A DNA stretch of 5,441 nt from Candidatus Omnitrophota bacterium (GTDB taxonomy: Bacteria > Omnitrophota > Gorgyraeia > Gygaellales > Profunditerraquicolaceae). How positions within the stretch are numbered: the first letter of the stretch is position 1; every line of letters starts with the position of its first letter. Below, one piece after another: positions 1 to 5,441 of this stretch. Below the pieces are notes generated by a model, which worked only from the letters and a program-made list of their open reading frames with translations, searched no databases and was not told the DNA's origin. Both the position numbers and the translations under genes were made by a program. Where the stretch lies: assembly GCA_028714595.1 (NCBI GenBank), contig JAQTMD010000107.1, positions 1 to 5,441 of the forward strand, read 5' to 3'.

Positions 1-50
1 CCCACGTTGCCGCAACCGATGATGGGAACCTTTGGCTTCAAGTGCTCCAT
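1..50 (-). CDS. Partial Rossmann-fold (NAD(P)-binding) protein, N-terminus only
   Basis: Only the first 16 complete codons and part of the 17th are present; the gene runs off the left edge. The translation MEHLKPKVPIIGCGNVG contains a short beta strand (VPII) followed by GCGNVG, which matches the GxGxxG dinucleotide-binding loop at the start of a Rossmann fold. This loop near the N-terminus is typical of NAD(P)-dependent dehydrogenases such as malate/lactate or homoserine dehydrogenase, and of TrkA-N domains, so the family cannot be named. The start is supported by a GAGG Shine-Dalgarno (plus-strand 56-59) five bases upstream of the ATG. It begins 12 bases after the stop of the MbfA-like gene, so it is probably the next gene of the same operon. 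Confidence 0.6.
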   Translation of the reverse strand, partial: MEHLKPKVPIIGCGNV

Positions 51-62
51 ACGCGCCTCGTG

Positions 63-932
63 TTATAGGTCGATCCCGAAGATCCTGCGTACCGCGATCC
101 CGATGCCGAAATTTATAGCCGCAACTCCCAGGCCGATGCCCGCCATCTCAACAAAGCGATGTTTGAGACTTACGCCCTTGGCTACTGAAACGTAATAGGT
201 AAAAACAAAGACGATCGAAAGCGCGACCGCCAAAAGCACGGCAACGCAGGCATAGACATTGTCCAGGAAAAGGTACGGCATGATCAAAAGCGTAACGGTC
301 AGGACATACGCGATGCCGGTATAGACGCTGGCCTTCACCGGGTCCTTTTTCGTCTCTTCCTGCCTGGTGGAAAGATACTCCGACGCGGCCATGGACAGCG
401 ACGCGGCAATGCCCGTGATAAGCCCCACCACCGCGACGAGCTTCGCTTTTTGCAGCGCGAAACTGAACCCCACCAGCGCGCCCGTAAGCTCCACCAGCGC
501 GTCATTGAGCCCCAGGACCACGGAGCTGACATAGAGCAGCCGTTCTTCGTCGATCATGTCGATCAGCTGGTGCTCGTGGCTCTCTTCGTCCTGGAGGATA
601 TTGACCACGCCCGCGGCTACGCCTTTGAGATTCGCGTACACGTCCTGGGCGTTTTCTTCGCCCTTCTCCAGGAGCTTTAACCCGAAGGTCAGGCCGAAGA
701 GACGGGAGACCCAGACAAAGAAAAATATTTTGAGCCTGTCCGGCTCCACGTACTGGGCTGAAAGCTCCCGCCAGAAATCATGGTGCGCAAGCTCGTCGCG
801 GGAAATCTTCTCCAGTACGGCGGCCTTCTCCCTGTCTTTGAGCAGGCGGCTGAGTTTCATATAGATGATGTGTTCGGATATCTCATTGCGTTGCAGCCGC
901 ACTATCTTTTTTTTGAGCTCTTCGACGATCAT
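63..932 (-). CDS. MbfA-like protein: ferritin-like di-iron domain fused to VIT1/CCC1 transporter domain
   Basis: A 289-residue inner-membrane protein, probably an Fe2+/Mn2+ exporter with a cytoplasmic iron-sensing or oxidising domain. Residues 1-130 form a ferritin/rubrerythrin-like helical region with candidate di-iron ligands E17 or E20, E47-x-x-H50 (DELAHH), E89/E92/E93 and E116-x-x-H119 (DEESHEH). Residues 134-289 carry the VIT domain: TM1 with the hallmark GLNDALVELTGALVGF (141-156), TM2 with SMAASEYLS (180-188), then about three more membrane segments near 205-222, 227-248 and 263-285. The same architecture is known in the rhizobial iron exporter MbfA. I chose the ATG at 932 because it overlaps the ATPase stop as ATGA and has GGAGG eight bases upstream (plus-strand 941-945). 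A longer in-frame start at 983 would lie inside the ATPase coding region and adds 17 residues foreign to the family. Transport direction and metal are inferred from the family. Confidence 0.9.
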   Translation of the reverse strand: MIVEELKKKIVRLQRNEISEHIIYMKLSRLLKDREKAAVLEKISRDELAHHDFWRELSAQYVEPDRLKIFFFVWVSRLFGLTFGLKLLEKGEENAQDVYANLKGVAAGVVNILQDEESHEHQLIDMIDEERLLYVSSVVLGLNDALVELTGALVGFSFALQKAKLVAVVGLITGIAASLSMAASEYLSTRQEETKKDPVKASVYTGIAYVLTVTLLIMPYLFLDNVYACVAVLLAVALSIVFVFTYYVSVAKGVSLKHRFVEMAGIGLGVAAINFGIGIAVRRIFGIDL

Positions 933-3640
933 TCCCCGTCCCTCCTCGAACGCAAGAATACCTTCATGATCTCCATGGCCCACAGCGGGAACGACGAAAC
1001 AACGACCACCATCAACCAGTCATACAGACCCAGCGGTTCGGTCTTGAATATCTTCTGCGCAAACGGCGCATAGACCACTGCCATCTGCAGCCCGAACGAG
1101 ACCAGGTCCGCCAAGATAAGGCTCATATTACTGAAAACCCCCAGTTTAAAGAGCGATTCGGTTGAGCTGCGGCAGTTCAGGGCGTGGAAGAGCTGCGCGC
1201 AGGAGAGCACGATAAACGCCGCAGTGCGCGCGCGCCCGATGCCCTCGTTCTCGACGGAAAGCACGTACCAGAACGCGAGCAAACTGCAGAAGGCGATAAA
1301 GGCGCCCTGGAAGAGCATCATCAGCGCCTGGTCCTTGCGGATCACCGGCTCTCTGGAAGGCCGCGGCGGCCGCTTCATGATATTCGGCTCGACCGGGTCA
1401 ACGCCCAGCGCCAGCGCAGGCAGCCCTTCGGTCACCAAGTTCACCCAGAGTATATGTATAGGTAAGAGCGGCATGGGCCAGCCGATCAACGACGAAAGGA
1501 ACATCACCAGGATCTCCCCCGCGTTGCAGGAGAGCAGGTAATGGATGAACTTCTTGATATTGTCGTAGATGCCCCGGCCCTCTTCCACGGCAGCCACGAT
1601 GGAAGCGAAATTGTCGTCGGTGATGACCATGTCCGAGACTTCCTTGGTCACGTCGGTGCCGGTGATGCCCATGGCTACGCCGATATCCGCCTCCTTGACC
1701 GCCGGGGCGTCGTTGACGCCGTCGCCGGTCATCGCCACCACCCTGCCGATCTTTCGCCAGGTCTTCACGATACGCAGCTTATGCTCGGGGGAGACGCGCG
1801 CGTACACCGGGATATGCAGGATCTCGCGGTTGAAGTCTTCGTCGGGTATCCGGTCAAGCTCCTCTCCGCTCACGGCCCGGGCGCTGGCATCGAAAAACCC
1901 CAGCTGCCGGGCAATGGCGACTGCAGTGTCCTTATGGTCTCCGGTGATCATCACCGGCTGGATGCCTGCGGCCTTGCATACCTTGATTGCCTGGCGGACT
2001 TCGTCGCGCGGCGGGTCGATCATGGCGAACAGGCCCAGGAATACCAGGTCTTTCTCGATGGCCGCCGGCTGGTATTCGCGCGGTTGCGTATCGAACCTGC
2101 GAACGGCCACTGCCAGCACGCGCATGGCCTGGTTGGCGAAGTCGGAATTAAGCCCAAGGATTTTTTCTCTGTCCGCATCGGTCAAGGGCCTGCTCGCGCC
2201 GTTGTGCTCGACGGAAACGCAATCGGCGAGCAGGATATCGGGCGCGCCTTTGACATAGGCAATAAAACCGCCTTCTTTAGCCTTGCGGATAATCGTCATT
2301 TTCTTACGGTCGGAATCAAAGGGGATCTCTTCCACGAAGGGATGCTCCCCTTCCGCGTCTTTTTTGTCGATACCTGCCTTTGCGGCTGCCGTCAAGAGAG
2401 CTCCTTCGGTGGGGTCGCCCACGATCTTGAAATCGCCTTCCTCTTTGACCAGCGTCGCCCCGTTACAGAGCACCGCGCATTCAAGGGCCTTCGACAGGCC
2501 CGCAAACTCGCGGGGGTTGACGGAGCGCTCTTCTACCAGGAATTCTCCCTGCGGCTCATAACCGACGCCGCTGACCCGGAAGACTTTTCCCGCGGCATAC
2601 ACTGCCTGCACGGTCATCTCGTTGCGGGTAAGCGTGCCGGTCTTATCCGAACAGATGACCTGCGCGCAACCCAGGGTCTCCACCGACGGGAGTTTCCGGA
2701 TCAAGGCATGGCGCTTGACCATGCGCTGCACGCCCAGGGCGAGCGCGATCGTGACTACGGCAGGCAGGCCTTCGGGGATGGCGGCGACCGCCAGGCTCAC
2801 CGACGTCAAGAACATAGCCAGGACATTCTCCTTGCTCCAGCCCCCGCGGAAGACCCCCAGGACAAAGACCATTGCCACCAGCACAAAACATACATAGACG
2901 ATCCATTTACCGAACTCTTCCAGCTTTTTCTGCAGCGGCGTTGATTCGCGCTCGACCGCCTGGATCATGGCTGCGATCTTGCCCAGCTCGGTAGCCATGC
3001 CGGTATCAGTGACCAGCGCCCGGGCCTTGCCCGATACCGCTGCCGTGCCCATAAAGACAGTGTTCACCCGGTCGGCAAGGCCGATCTCTTTGGCTTCCAG
3101 GGCAGCGCTTATCTTGGTTACCGGAACGGATTCCCCGGTAAGGCTTGCTTCCTGGACCGCAAAATTCGAGGTATGCCAGCTGATGCGGCCGTCCGCGGGC
3201 ACATGGTCGCCGGCTTCGAGCTCGATGAGGTCCCCGGGCACCAGCTCCGCAGAAGGGACAAGCGTGTGCGCTCCTTGCCGGATGACCTTTGACTGGGGGC
3301 TGGAGAGTTTTTTCAGGGCAGCCAATGCCTTTTCAGCGCGGAATTCCTGGACAAAACCCATGATGGCGTTCAGGATGACGATGCCGATGATCGCCAGCGC
3401 GTCGATCCATTCCTTCAAGAAACCGGAAATAAGCGCCGCAGCGATCAGCACCCAGATGATGAAATCATTGAACTGCTCAAGGAACATCCGGAAAGGGTTT
3501 ATCCCTTTTTTCTCCTTCAGGGCATTGGGCCCGAACTTGACAAGGCGCGCCTGCGCCTCTGTAAGGGAAAGGCCGGATGTTATATCGGTATTCAGGTTTT
3601 GACTGACTTCATCCGCTTTTTGCCGCCAGTACCGTTCCAT
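929..3640 (-). CDS. Type II P-type cation-transporting ATPase (Ca2+/Mn2+, SERCA/PMR1/PacL-like)
   Basis: A 903-residue membrane pump that couples ATP hydrolysis to cation export; length is normal for bacterial type II pumps. Order of domains: cation-ATPase N-terminal domain (about 1-55), M1-M2 (about 51-100), actuator domain with TGES at 168-171, M3-M4 with PEGLP at 289-293, phosphorylation motif DKTGT with catalytic Asp332, nucleotide-binding domain with KGAP at 464-467, MITGDH at 564-569, hinge TGDGVNDAP at 638-646, then M5-M10. Cation-site residues corresponding to SERCA E309, N768, E771, N796 and T799 are present (E290, N706, E709, N734, T737), but SERCA D800 is Glu738 and E908 is Gln816. 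The ATG at 3640 gives the usual N-terminus (MERYW then NT-GL-EA-RL-GPN spacing) and has GGAG four bases upstream. A TTG start at 3679 would add 13 residues and is less likely. The 3' end overlaps the MbfA-like gene by 4 bases. Ca2+ is the default family substrate; Mn2+ is also possible. Confidence 0.93.
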   Translation of the reverse strand: MERYWRQKADEVSQNLNTDITSGLSLTEAQARLVKFGPNALKEKKGINPFRMFLEQFNDFIIWVLIAAALISGFLKEWIDALAIIGIVILNAIMGFVQEFRAEKALAALKKLSSPQSKVIRQGAHTLVPSAELVPGDLIELEAGDHVPADGRISWHTSNFAVQEASLTGESVPVTKISAALEAKEIGLADRVNTVFMGTAAVSGKARALVTDTGMATELGKIAAMIQAVERESTPLQKKLEEFGKWIVYVCFVLVAMVFVLGVFRGGWSKENVLAMFLTSVSLAVAAIPEGLPAVVTIALALGVQRMVKRHALIRKLPSVETLGCAQVICSDKTGTLTRNEMTVQAVYAAGKVFRVSGVGYEPQGEFLVEERSVNPREFAGLSKALECAVLCNGATLVKEEGDFKIVGDPTEGALLTAAAKAGIDKKDAEGEHPFVEEIPFDSDRKKMTIIRKAKEGGFIAYVKGAPDILLADCVSVEHNGASRPLTDADREKILGLNSDFANQAMRVLAVAVRRFDTQPREYQPAAIEKDLVFLGLFAMIDPPRDEVRQAIKVCKAAGIQPVMITGDHKDTAVAIARQLGFFDASARAVSGEELDRIPDEDFNREILHIPVYARVSPEHKLRIVKTWRKIGRVVAMTGDGVNDAPAVKEADIGVAMGITGTDVTKEVSDMVITDDNFASIVAAVEEGRGIYDNIKKFIHYLLSCNAGEILVMFLSSLIGWPMPLLPIHILWVNLVTEGLPALALGVDPVEPNIMKRPPRPSREPVIRKDQALMMLFQGAFIAFCSLLAFWYVLSVENEGIGRARTAAFIVLSCAQLFHALNCRSSTESLFKLGVFSNMSLILADLVSFGLQMAVVYAPFAQKIFKTEPLGLYDWLMVVVVSSFPLWAMEIMKVFLRSRRDGE
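932..947 (-). promoter_or_regulatory. Strong Shine-Dalgarno deciding the MbfA-like start, inside the ATPase 3' end
   Basis: The minus strand reads GAGGAGGG (940-947) within the last ATPase codons, placing GGAGG eight bases before the ATG at 932. The start overlaps the ATPase TGA stop as ATGA. This arrangement indicates translational coupling and fixes the start of the downstream gene. Confidence 0.85.
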
Positions 3641-3659
3641 ATCGCTCCATTTTTTCCTT

Positions 3660-3687
3660 TTATTATCGCATAAGCTCAATACGTCAA
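3660..3687 (-). promoter_or_regulatory. Possible weak sigma-70-like promoter before the ATPase gene
   Basis: In the short gap between amrS and the ATPase, the minus strand reads TTGACG (3682-3687) followed 14-16 bases later by GATAAT (3662-3667) or the overlapping TAATAA (3660-3665). The -35 box matches five of six consensus bases; the -10 match or the spacing is imperfect in either reading. Transcription from here would give a very short leader of about 10-20 bases. The gap also lacks a terminator, so read-through from amrS is equally possible. Confidence 0.3.
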
Positions 3688-3695
3688 CAAGCCTT

Positions 3696-4709
3696 TTAGG
3701 AGAACGCGCCGGGGATGGGGGTCTTGCAGAAACTGCACGCTCCCTTGGCGATATTGTTCTCTAAAACGCTGAAGCCTTCGCGCTTTATCAGGAGTTTCTT
3801 ACAGTTGTGGCAGGAGGTATCGTTCCCCCAGCCGTAGACATTGCCCACATACACATACCGCAGGCCTGCCTTTGAACCGAGCTCCTGCGCCTTCTTGAGA
3901 GTCGCCTCGGGCGTTGCAGCCCCGTCGGTAAACTTATAGTTCGGGAAGAACCGCGAGATATGCCACGGCATGTCCTTATCCACGCCGGCAAGGAATTCCG
4001 CGATACCCTGCAATTCCCCGGGAGAATCGTTCTCGCCGGGCAGAACAAGCGTGGTCACTTCCACCCAGATGTCTGACTCGCGCATGAACTTGATGGAATC
4101 CAGCACCGGCTGCAGGCTTCCGCTGCAAATCTTCTTATACGATTCGTCCTTAAAGAACTTCAAATCCACGTTCGCCGCGTCCAGGTACGGTTTGATCATC
4201 TCGATCGCCTGCCTGGTCATGTAGCCGTTGGTGACAAAGACATTGCGCAGCCCTTTTGCCCTGGCCAGCTTTGCGATGTCATAGGCGTATTCAAAGTAGA
4301 TGGTCGGCTCGGTATAGGTATAGGAAATACTCTGGCACTCGCTCGTGATCGCGGCCTGCACCGCCTCTTCCGGCGATAACGGCCGGCCTGCGATGCGCGA
4401 GCCGTCGCGCACGTTGGTCTGCGAGATCTCCCAGTTCTGGCAGAAGCCGCAGCGGAAGTTGCAGCCGATGGTGGCGATGGAAAAGCTGTACGAGCCGGGC
4501 AGGAAGTGGTAGAGGGGCTTTTTCTCGATAGGGTCGACATTCGCGGAGATGACATTGCCGTAGACCATGGAATACAAGGTCCCTGCCTCGTTCTTGCGCA
4601 CCCCGCAGAACCCGAACTTGCCGTCGGCGATCCTGCACTGGTGTGCGCAGAGGAAACAATGGACCTTCTTATCATCCAGCTTCTCGTATAAATACGCCTC
4701 TTTTTTCAT
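3696..4709 (-). CDS. amrS: AmmeMemoRadiSam system radical SAM enzyme
   Basis: A 337-residue cytoplasmic radical SAM protein of the AmrS family (COG1180, related to pyruvate formate-lyase activating enzyme). The radical SAM cluster motif CxxxCxxC is C83-C87-C90 (IGCNFRCGFCQNW), which binds the [4Fe-4S] cluster that cleaves S-adenosylmethionine. The N-terminus has an additional cysteine set (C18, C21, C25, C35) followed by the family-typical DPIEKKPLYHFLPGS block (59-73). The C-terminus has two CxxC pairs (C300/C303 and C325/C328) that look like a zinc- or iron-binding ribbon. WHISRFFP (249-256) is another family signature. The substrate is not known; the family is named for frequent co-occurrence with AMMECR1 and Memo proteins, neither of which is in this window. 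The ATG at 4709 is chosen because AGGAG lies five bases upstream (4715-4719). A GTG at 4727 is in frame but sits inside a predicted hairpin. The ATPase start is 55 bases downstream. Confidence 0.92.
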   Translation of the reverse strand: MKKEAYLYEKLDDKKVHCFLCAHQCRIADGKFGFCGVRKNEAGTLYSMVYGNVISANVDPIEKKPLYHFLPGSYSFSIATIGCNFRCGFCQNWEISQTNVRDGSRIAGRPLSPEEAVQAAITSECQSISYTYTEPTIYFEYAYDIAKLARAKGLRNVFVTNGYMTRQAIEMIKPYLDAANVDLKFFKDESYKKICSGSLQPVLDSIKFMRESDIWVEVTTLVLPGENDSPGELQGIAEFLAGVDKDMPWHISRFFPNYKFTDGAATPEATLKKAQELGSKAGLRYVYVGNVYGWGNDTSCHNCKKLLIKREGFSVLENNIAKGACSFCKTPIPGAFS

Positions 4710-4719
4710 CACCTCTCCT

Positions 4720-4784
4720 GGAAACACCCCGGGAGCAGCACCAGCGAGCCGGATTACCGGTGATTCTCCCGGGGTGGTATTTCC
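4720..4784 (-). repeat. Nested inverted repeat / mRNA hairpin between the metallopeptidase and amrS
   Basis: Plus-strand arms CACCCCGGGAG (4725-4735) and CTCCCGGGGTG (4766-4776) are perfectly complementary over 11 bases. In the minus-strand RNA the 30-base interior folds again: CACCGG pairs with CUGGUG (6 pairs, one G-U) after a symmetric 3x3 internal loop, leaving a 12-base loop. An outer GGAAA/UUUCC pairing (4780-4784 with 4720-4724) extends the stem past a 3-base bulge, giving about 22 pairs in all. The 5' arm lies in the last codons of the metallopeptidase gene, and the 3' arm ends directly at the amrS Shine-Dalgarno sequence. There is no run of U after the stem, so it is not an ordinary intrinsic terminator. 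It could be a REP-like genomic repeat, an mRNA processing or stability element, or a translation-tuning structure. Confidence 0.75.
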
Positions 4785-5290
4785 GATCCCGACTCGCTCT
4801 CCAACCCCACGGCAATAAGATAGCCCCGCGCCCGTTCAGTCAACTTGTATCTGGAAACGATATCCCAGAATTCTTTGTTGTGAGCGGGTACGAGCAGGTG
4901 CGCCATCTCGTGTAGTATAACATAGTCCCTGACCCACGCCGGCATTAAACCGACGCGGTGCGAGATGCGGATATTCCCTGTCCTATAATTGCAGCAGCCG
5001 AACTTGGAGCTCTGGTCAGTGACATACTCTATCGAATTCACGGTCAGCTTGTCGTCAAAGTACTGCTCGTTTATCCTCGCAGCCTTCTCCAGCAGACTCT
5101 CTTTCCTGTCCAGCTCGTCTTTGATCTTTTTCCTCTCGAACTTGACCTTGAAATCAGCGACGATCCTCGCAAGCTCGTGCTGCGGGATCAAAAGCGGCGC
5201 CCGCACCTCCAGGGTGTCGCGGACCAACCGCGCGCTCACCGTCCTGCGCCTTCTCCTGCTGCGTACTATCTTTACTTCCATGGTCTCCAT
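4754..5290 (-). CDS. YgjP/DUF45-type zinc metallopeptidase (short form)
   Basis: A 178-residue soluble protein with no signal peptide or membrane segment visible. The zinc site is HEMAH (H127, E128, H131) with a third ligand at H137 in PAHNKEFW, matching the DUF45/YgjP/WLM family pattern HExxH followed by H-x3-FW. Family features before it are the basic N-terminal strand with RSRRRRRTVSARL (10-22), the KFGCCN turn (96-101), and GNIRIS (105-110). The protein is shorter than classical YgjP and resembles the roughly 170-180 residue form that ends near TERARGYL. Physiological substrates of this family are poorly known. The ATG at 5290 opens the reading frame, but the ATG at 5281 (178 minus 3 residues) has GGAG just upstream and is a real alternative. 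The last 10 or so codons (SEIPPRENHR) are encoded by one arm of a strong inverted repeat, so this tail may not be conserved. It is followed by amrS after 44 bases. Confidence 0.87.
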   Translation of the reverse strand: METMEVKIVRSRRRRRTVSARLVRDTLEVRAPLLIPQHELARIVADFKVKFERKKIKDELDRKESLLEKAARINEQYFDDKLTVNSIEYVTDQSSKFGCCNYRTGNIRISHRVGLMPAWVRDYVILHEMAHLLVPAHNKEFWDIVSRYKLTERARGYLIAVGLESESGSEIPPRENHR

Positions 5291-5292
5291 AT

Positions 5293-5372
5293 GATTTTGC
5301 GGGTCCTGCAGTTTAGCGGGTCCTGTCTTGTGGGGTCTTCGCAGGGTGACAGATTTTAGGGGTCCTGTCTTG
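5293..5372. repeat. Degenerate direct repeats of the palindrome arm upstream of the metallopeptidase gene
   Basis: GGGTCCTGTCTTG occurs exactly twice (5318-5330 and 5360-5372). GCGGGTCCTG occurs at 5299-5308 and 5316-5325. The 16-base unit beginning GATTTT at 5293-5308 matches 5352-5367 at 14 of 16 positions. Together they form three partial, same-direction copies of the palindrome's left arm, with the closest one ending three bases before the metallopeptidase ATG at 5290. They look like decayed or partially duplicated copies of one element. Confidence 0.65.
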
Positions 5373-5437
5373 ATTGGCTCTGCGCGCGCCGTTGGTGGCG
5401 TGCTCGAGTCAAATCAAGACACCCTAAAATCCGACAC
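5346..5437. repeat. Long imperfect palindrome, REP-like or transposon-end-like
   Basis: The left arm at 5352-5375 and the right arm at 5412-5431 are complementary over 20 of 20 bases once a 4-base insertion (GTCC, 5362-5365) in the left arm is bulged out. Pairing continues weakly outward (GTGACA at 5346-5351 against GTGTCG on the other strand) and inward (GGCTC with GAGTC, one mismatch). The centre has its own GC-rich hairpin: GCGCGCC (5384-5390) against GGCGTGC (5397-5403), loop GTTGGT. There is no coding sequence here. The arm sequence is reminiscent of motifs flanking Y1/RAYT-type transposase genes in environmental bacteria, but no transposase is in view, so that assignment is inference. 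Confidence 0.7.
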
Positions 5438-5441
5438 GCCC

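Noticed and set aside
898..917. Run of eight A with an in-frame A AAA AAG slippery heptamer in codons 7-9 of the MbfA-like gene (minus strand)
   Set aside because: A -1 shift would reach a stop after seven codons, giving a tiny product with no evident use, and no family precedent suggests programmed frameshifting. It probably reflects the ordinary codons for KKK.
933..983. Longer N-terminus for the MbfA-like protein (17 extra residues)
   Set aside because: The extension is read from inside the ATPase coding sequence, has no family similarity, and the ATG at 932 has a far better Shine-Dalgarno and the classic ATGA overlap.
1224..1236. Alternating CG tract (TGCGCGCGCGCCC) as a possible Z-DNA site
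   Set aside because: It is short and falls in coding sequence for Gly/Arg/Ala-rich residues of the ATPase, so codon use in a GC-rich gene explains it.
1541..2944. A 467-codon open frame on the plus strand opposite the ATPase gene
   Set aside because: It lies wholly antisense to the core catalytic domains of a clearly real P-type ATPase. Its translation is rich in His, Asp, Gly and Arg with no recognisable domain, as expected for a GC-rich shadow frame.
4720..4784. Intrinsic terminator after the metallopeptidase gene
   Set aside because: The stem is strong, but neither strand has a T-run directly after it; the minus strand continues into the amrS Shine-Dalgarno.
5293..5431. CRISPR array
   Set aside because: The repeats are short, degenerate and irregularly spaced, one copy is inverted, and no cas gene is present.

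Overview
The window is a compact bacterial gene cluster in which every supported gene is on the minus strand, so transcription runs from high to low coordinates. The sequence is moderately GC-rich and the genes are packed tightly: gaps are 12-55 bases and one junction is a 4-base ATGA stop/start overlap. The gene content (an AmrS-type radical SAM protein, a bacterial type II P-type ATPase and a ferritin-like/VIT fusion) fits an anaerobic or microaerophilic environmental bacterium. A candidate phylum such as Omnitrophota is possible, but that is only an impression from protein character and cannot be settled here.

In transcription order: (1) positions 5291-5441 hold no gene but contain a long imperfect palindrome and decaying direct copies of the same motif, resembling a REP-like or transposon-end element. 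(2) A short YgjP/DUF45-type zinc metallopeptidase lies at 4754-5290. (3) A strong nested hairpin at 4720-4784 spans the end of that gene and stops next to the ribosome binding site of the next one. (4) An AmmeMemoRadiSam-type radical SAM enzyme (AmrS) lies at 3696-4709. (5) A 903-residue SERCA/PMR1-like P-type cation ATPase lies at 929-3640. (6) An MbfA-like protein, a ferritin-like di-iron domain fused to a VIT1/CCC1 transporter domain, lies at 63-932. (7) The first 17 codons of a Rossmann-fold protein run off the left edge at 1-50.

The best-supported functional link is between the ATPase and the MbfA-like protein. They are translationally coupled, and both belong to families that move divalent cations (Ca2+/Mn2+ and Fe2+/Mn2+), so together they look like a metal-export or detoxification module. 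The ATPase keeps all catalytic motifs, but two cation-site residues differ from SERCA (Asp to Glu in M6, Glu to Gln in M8). AmrS appears without its usual partners AMMECR1 and Memo inside the window. The two hairpin/repeat structures flanking the metallopeptidase gene are the least explained parts of the window.
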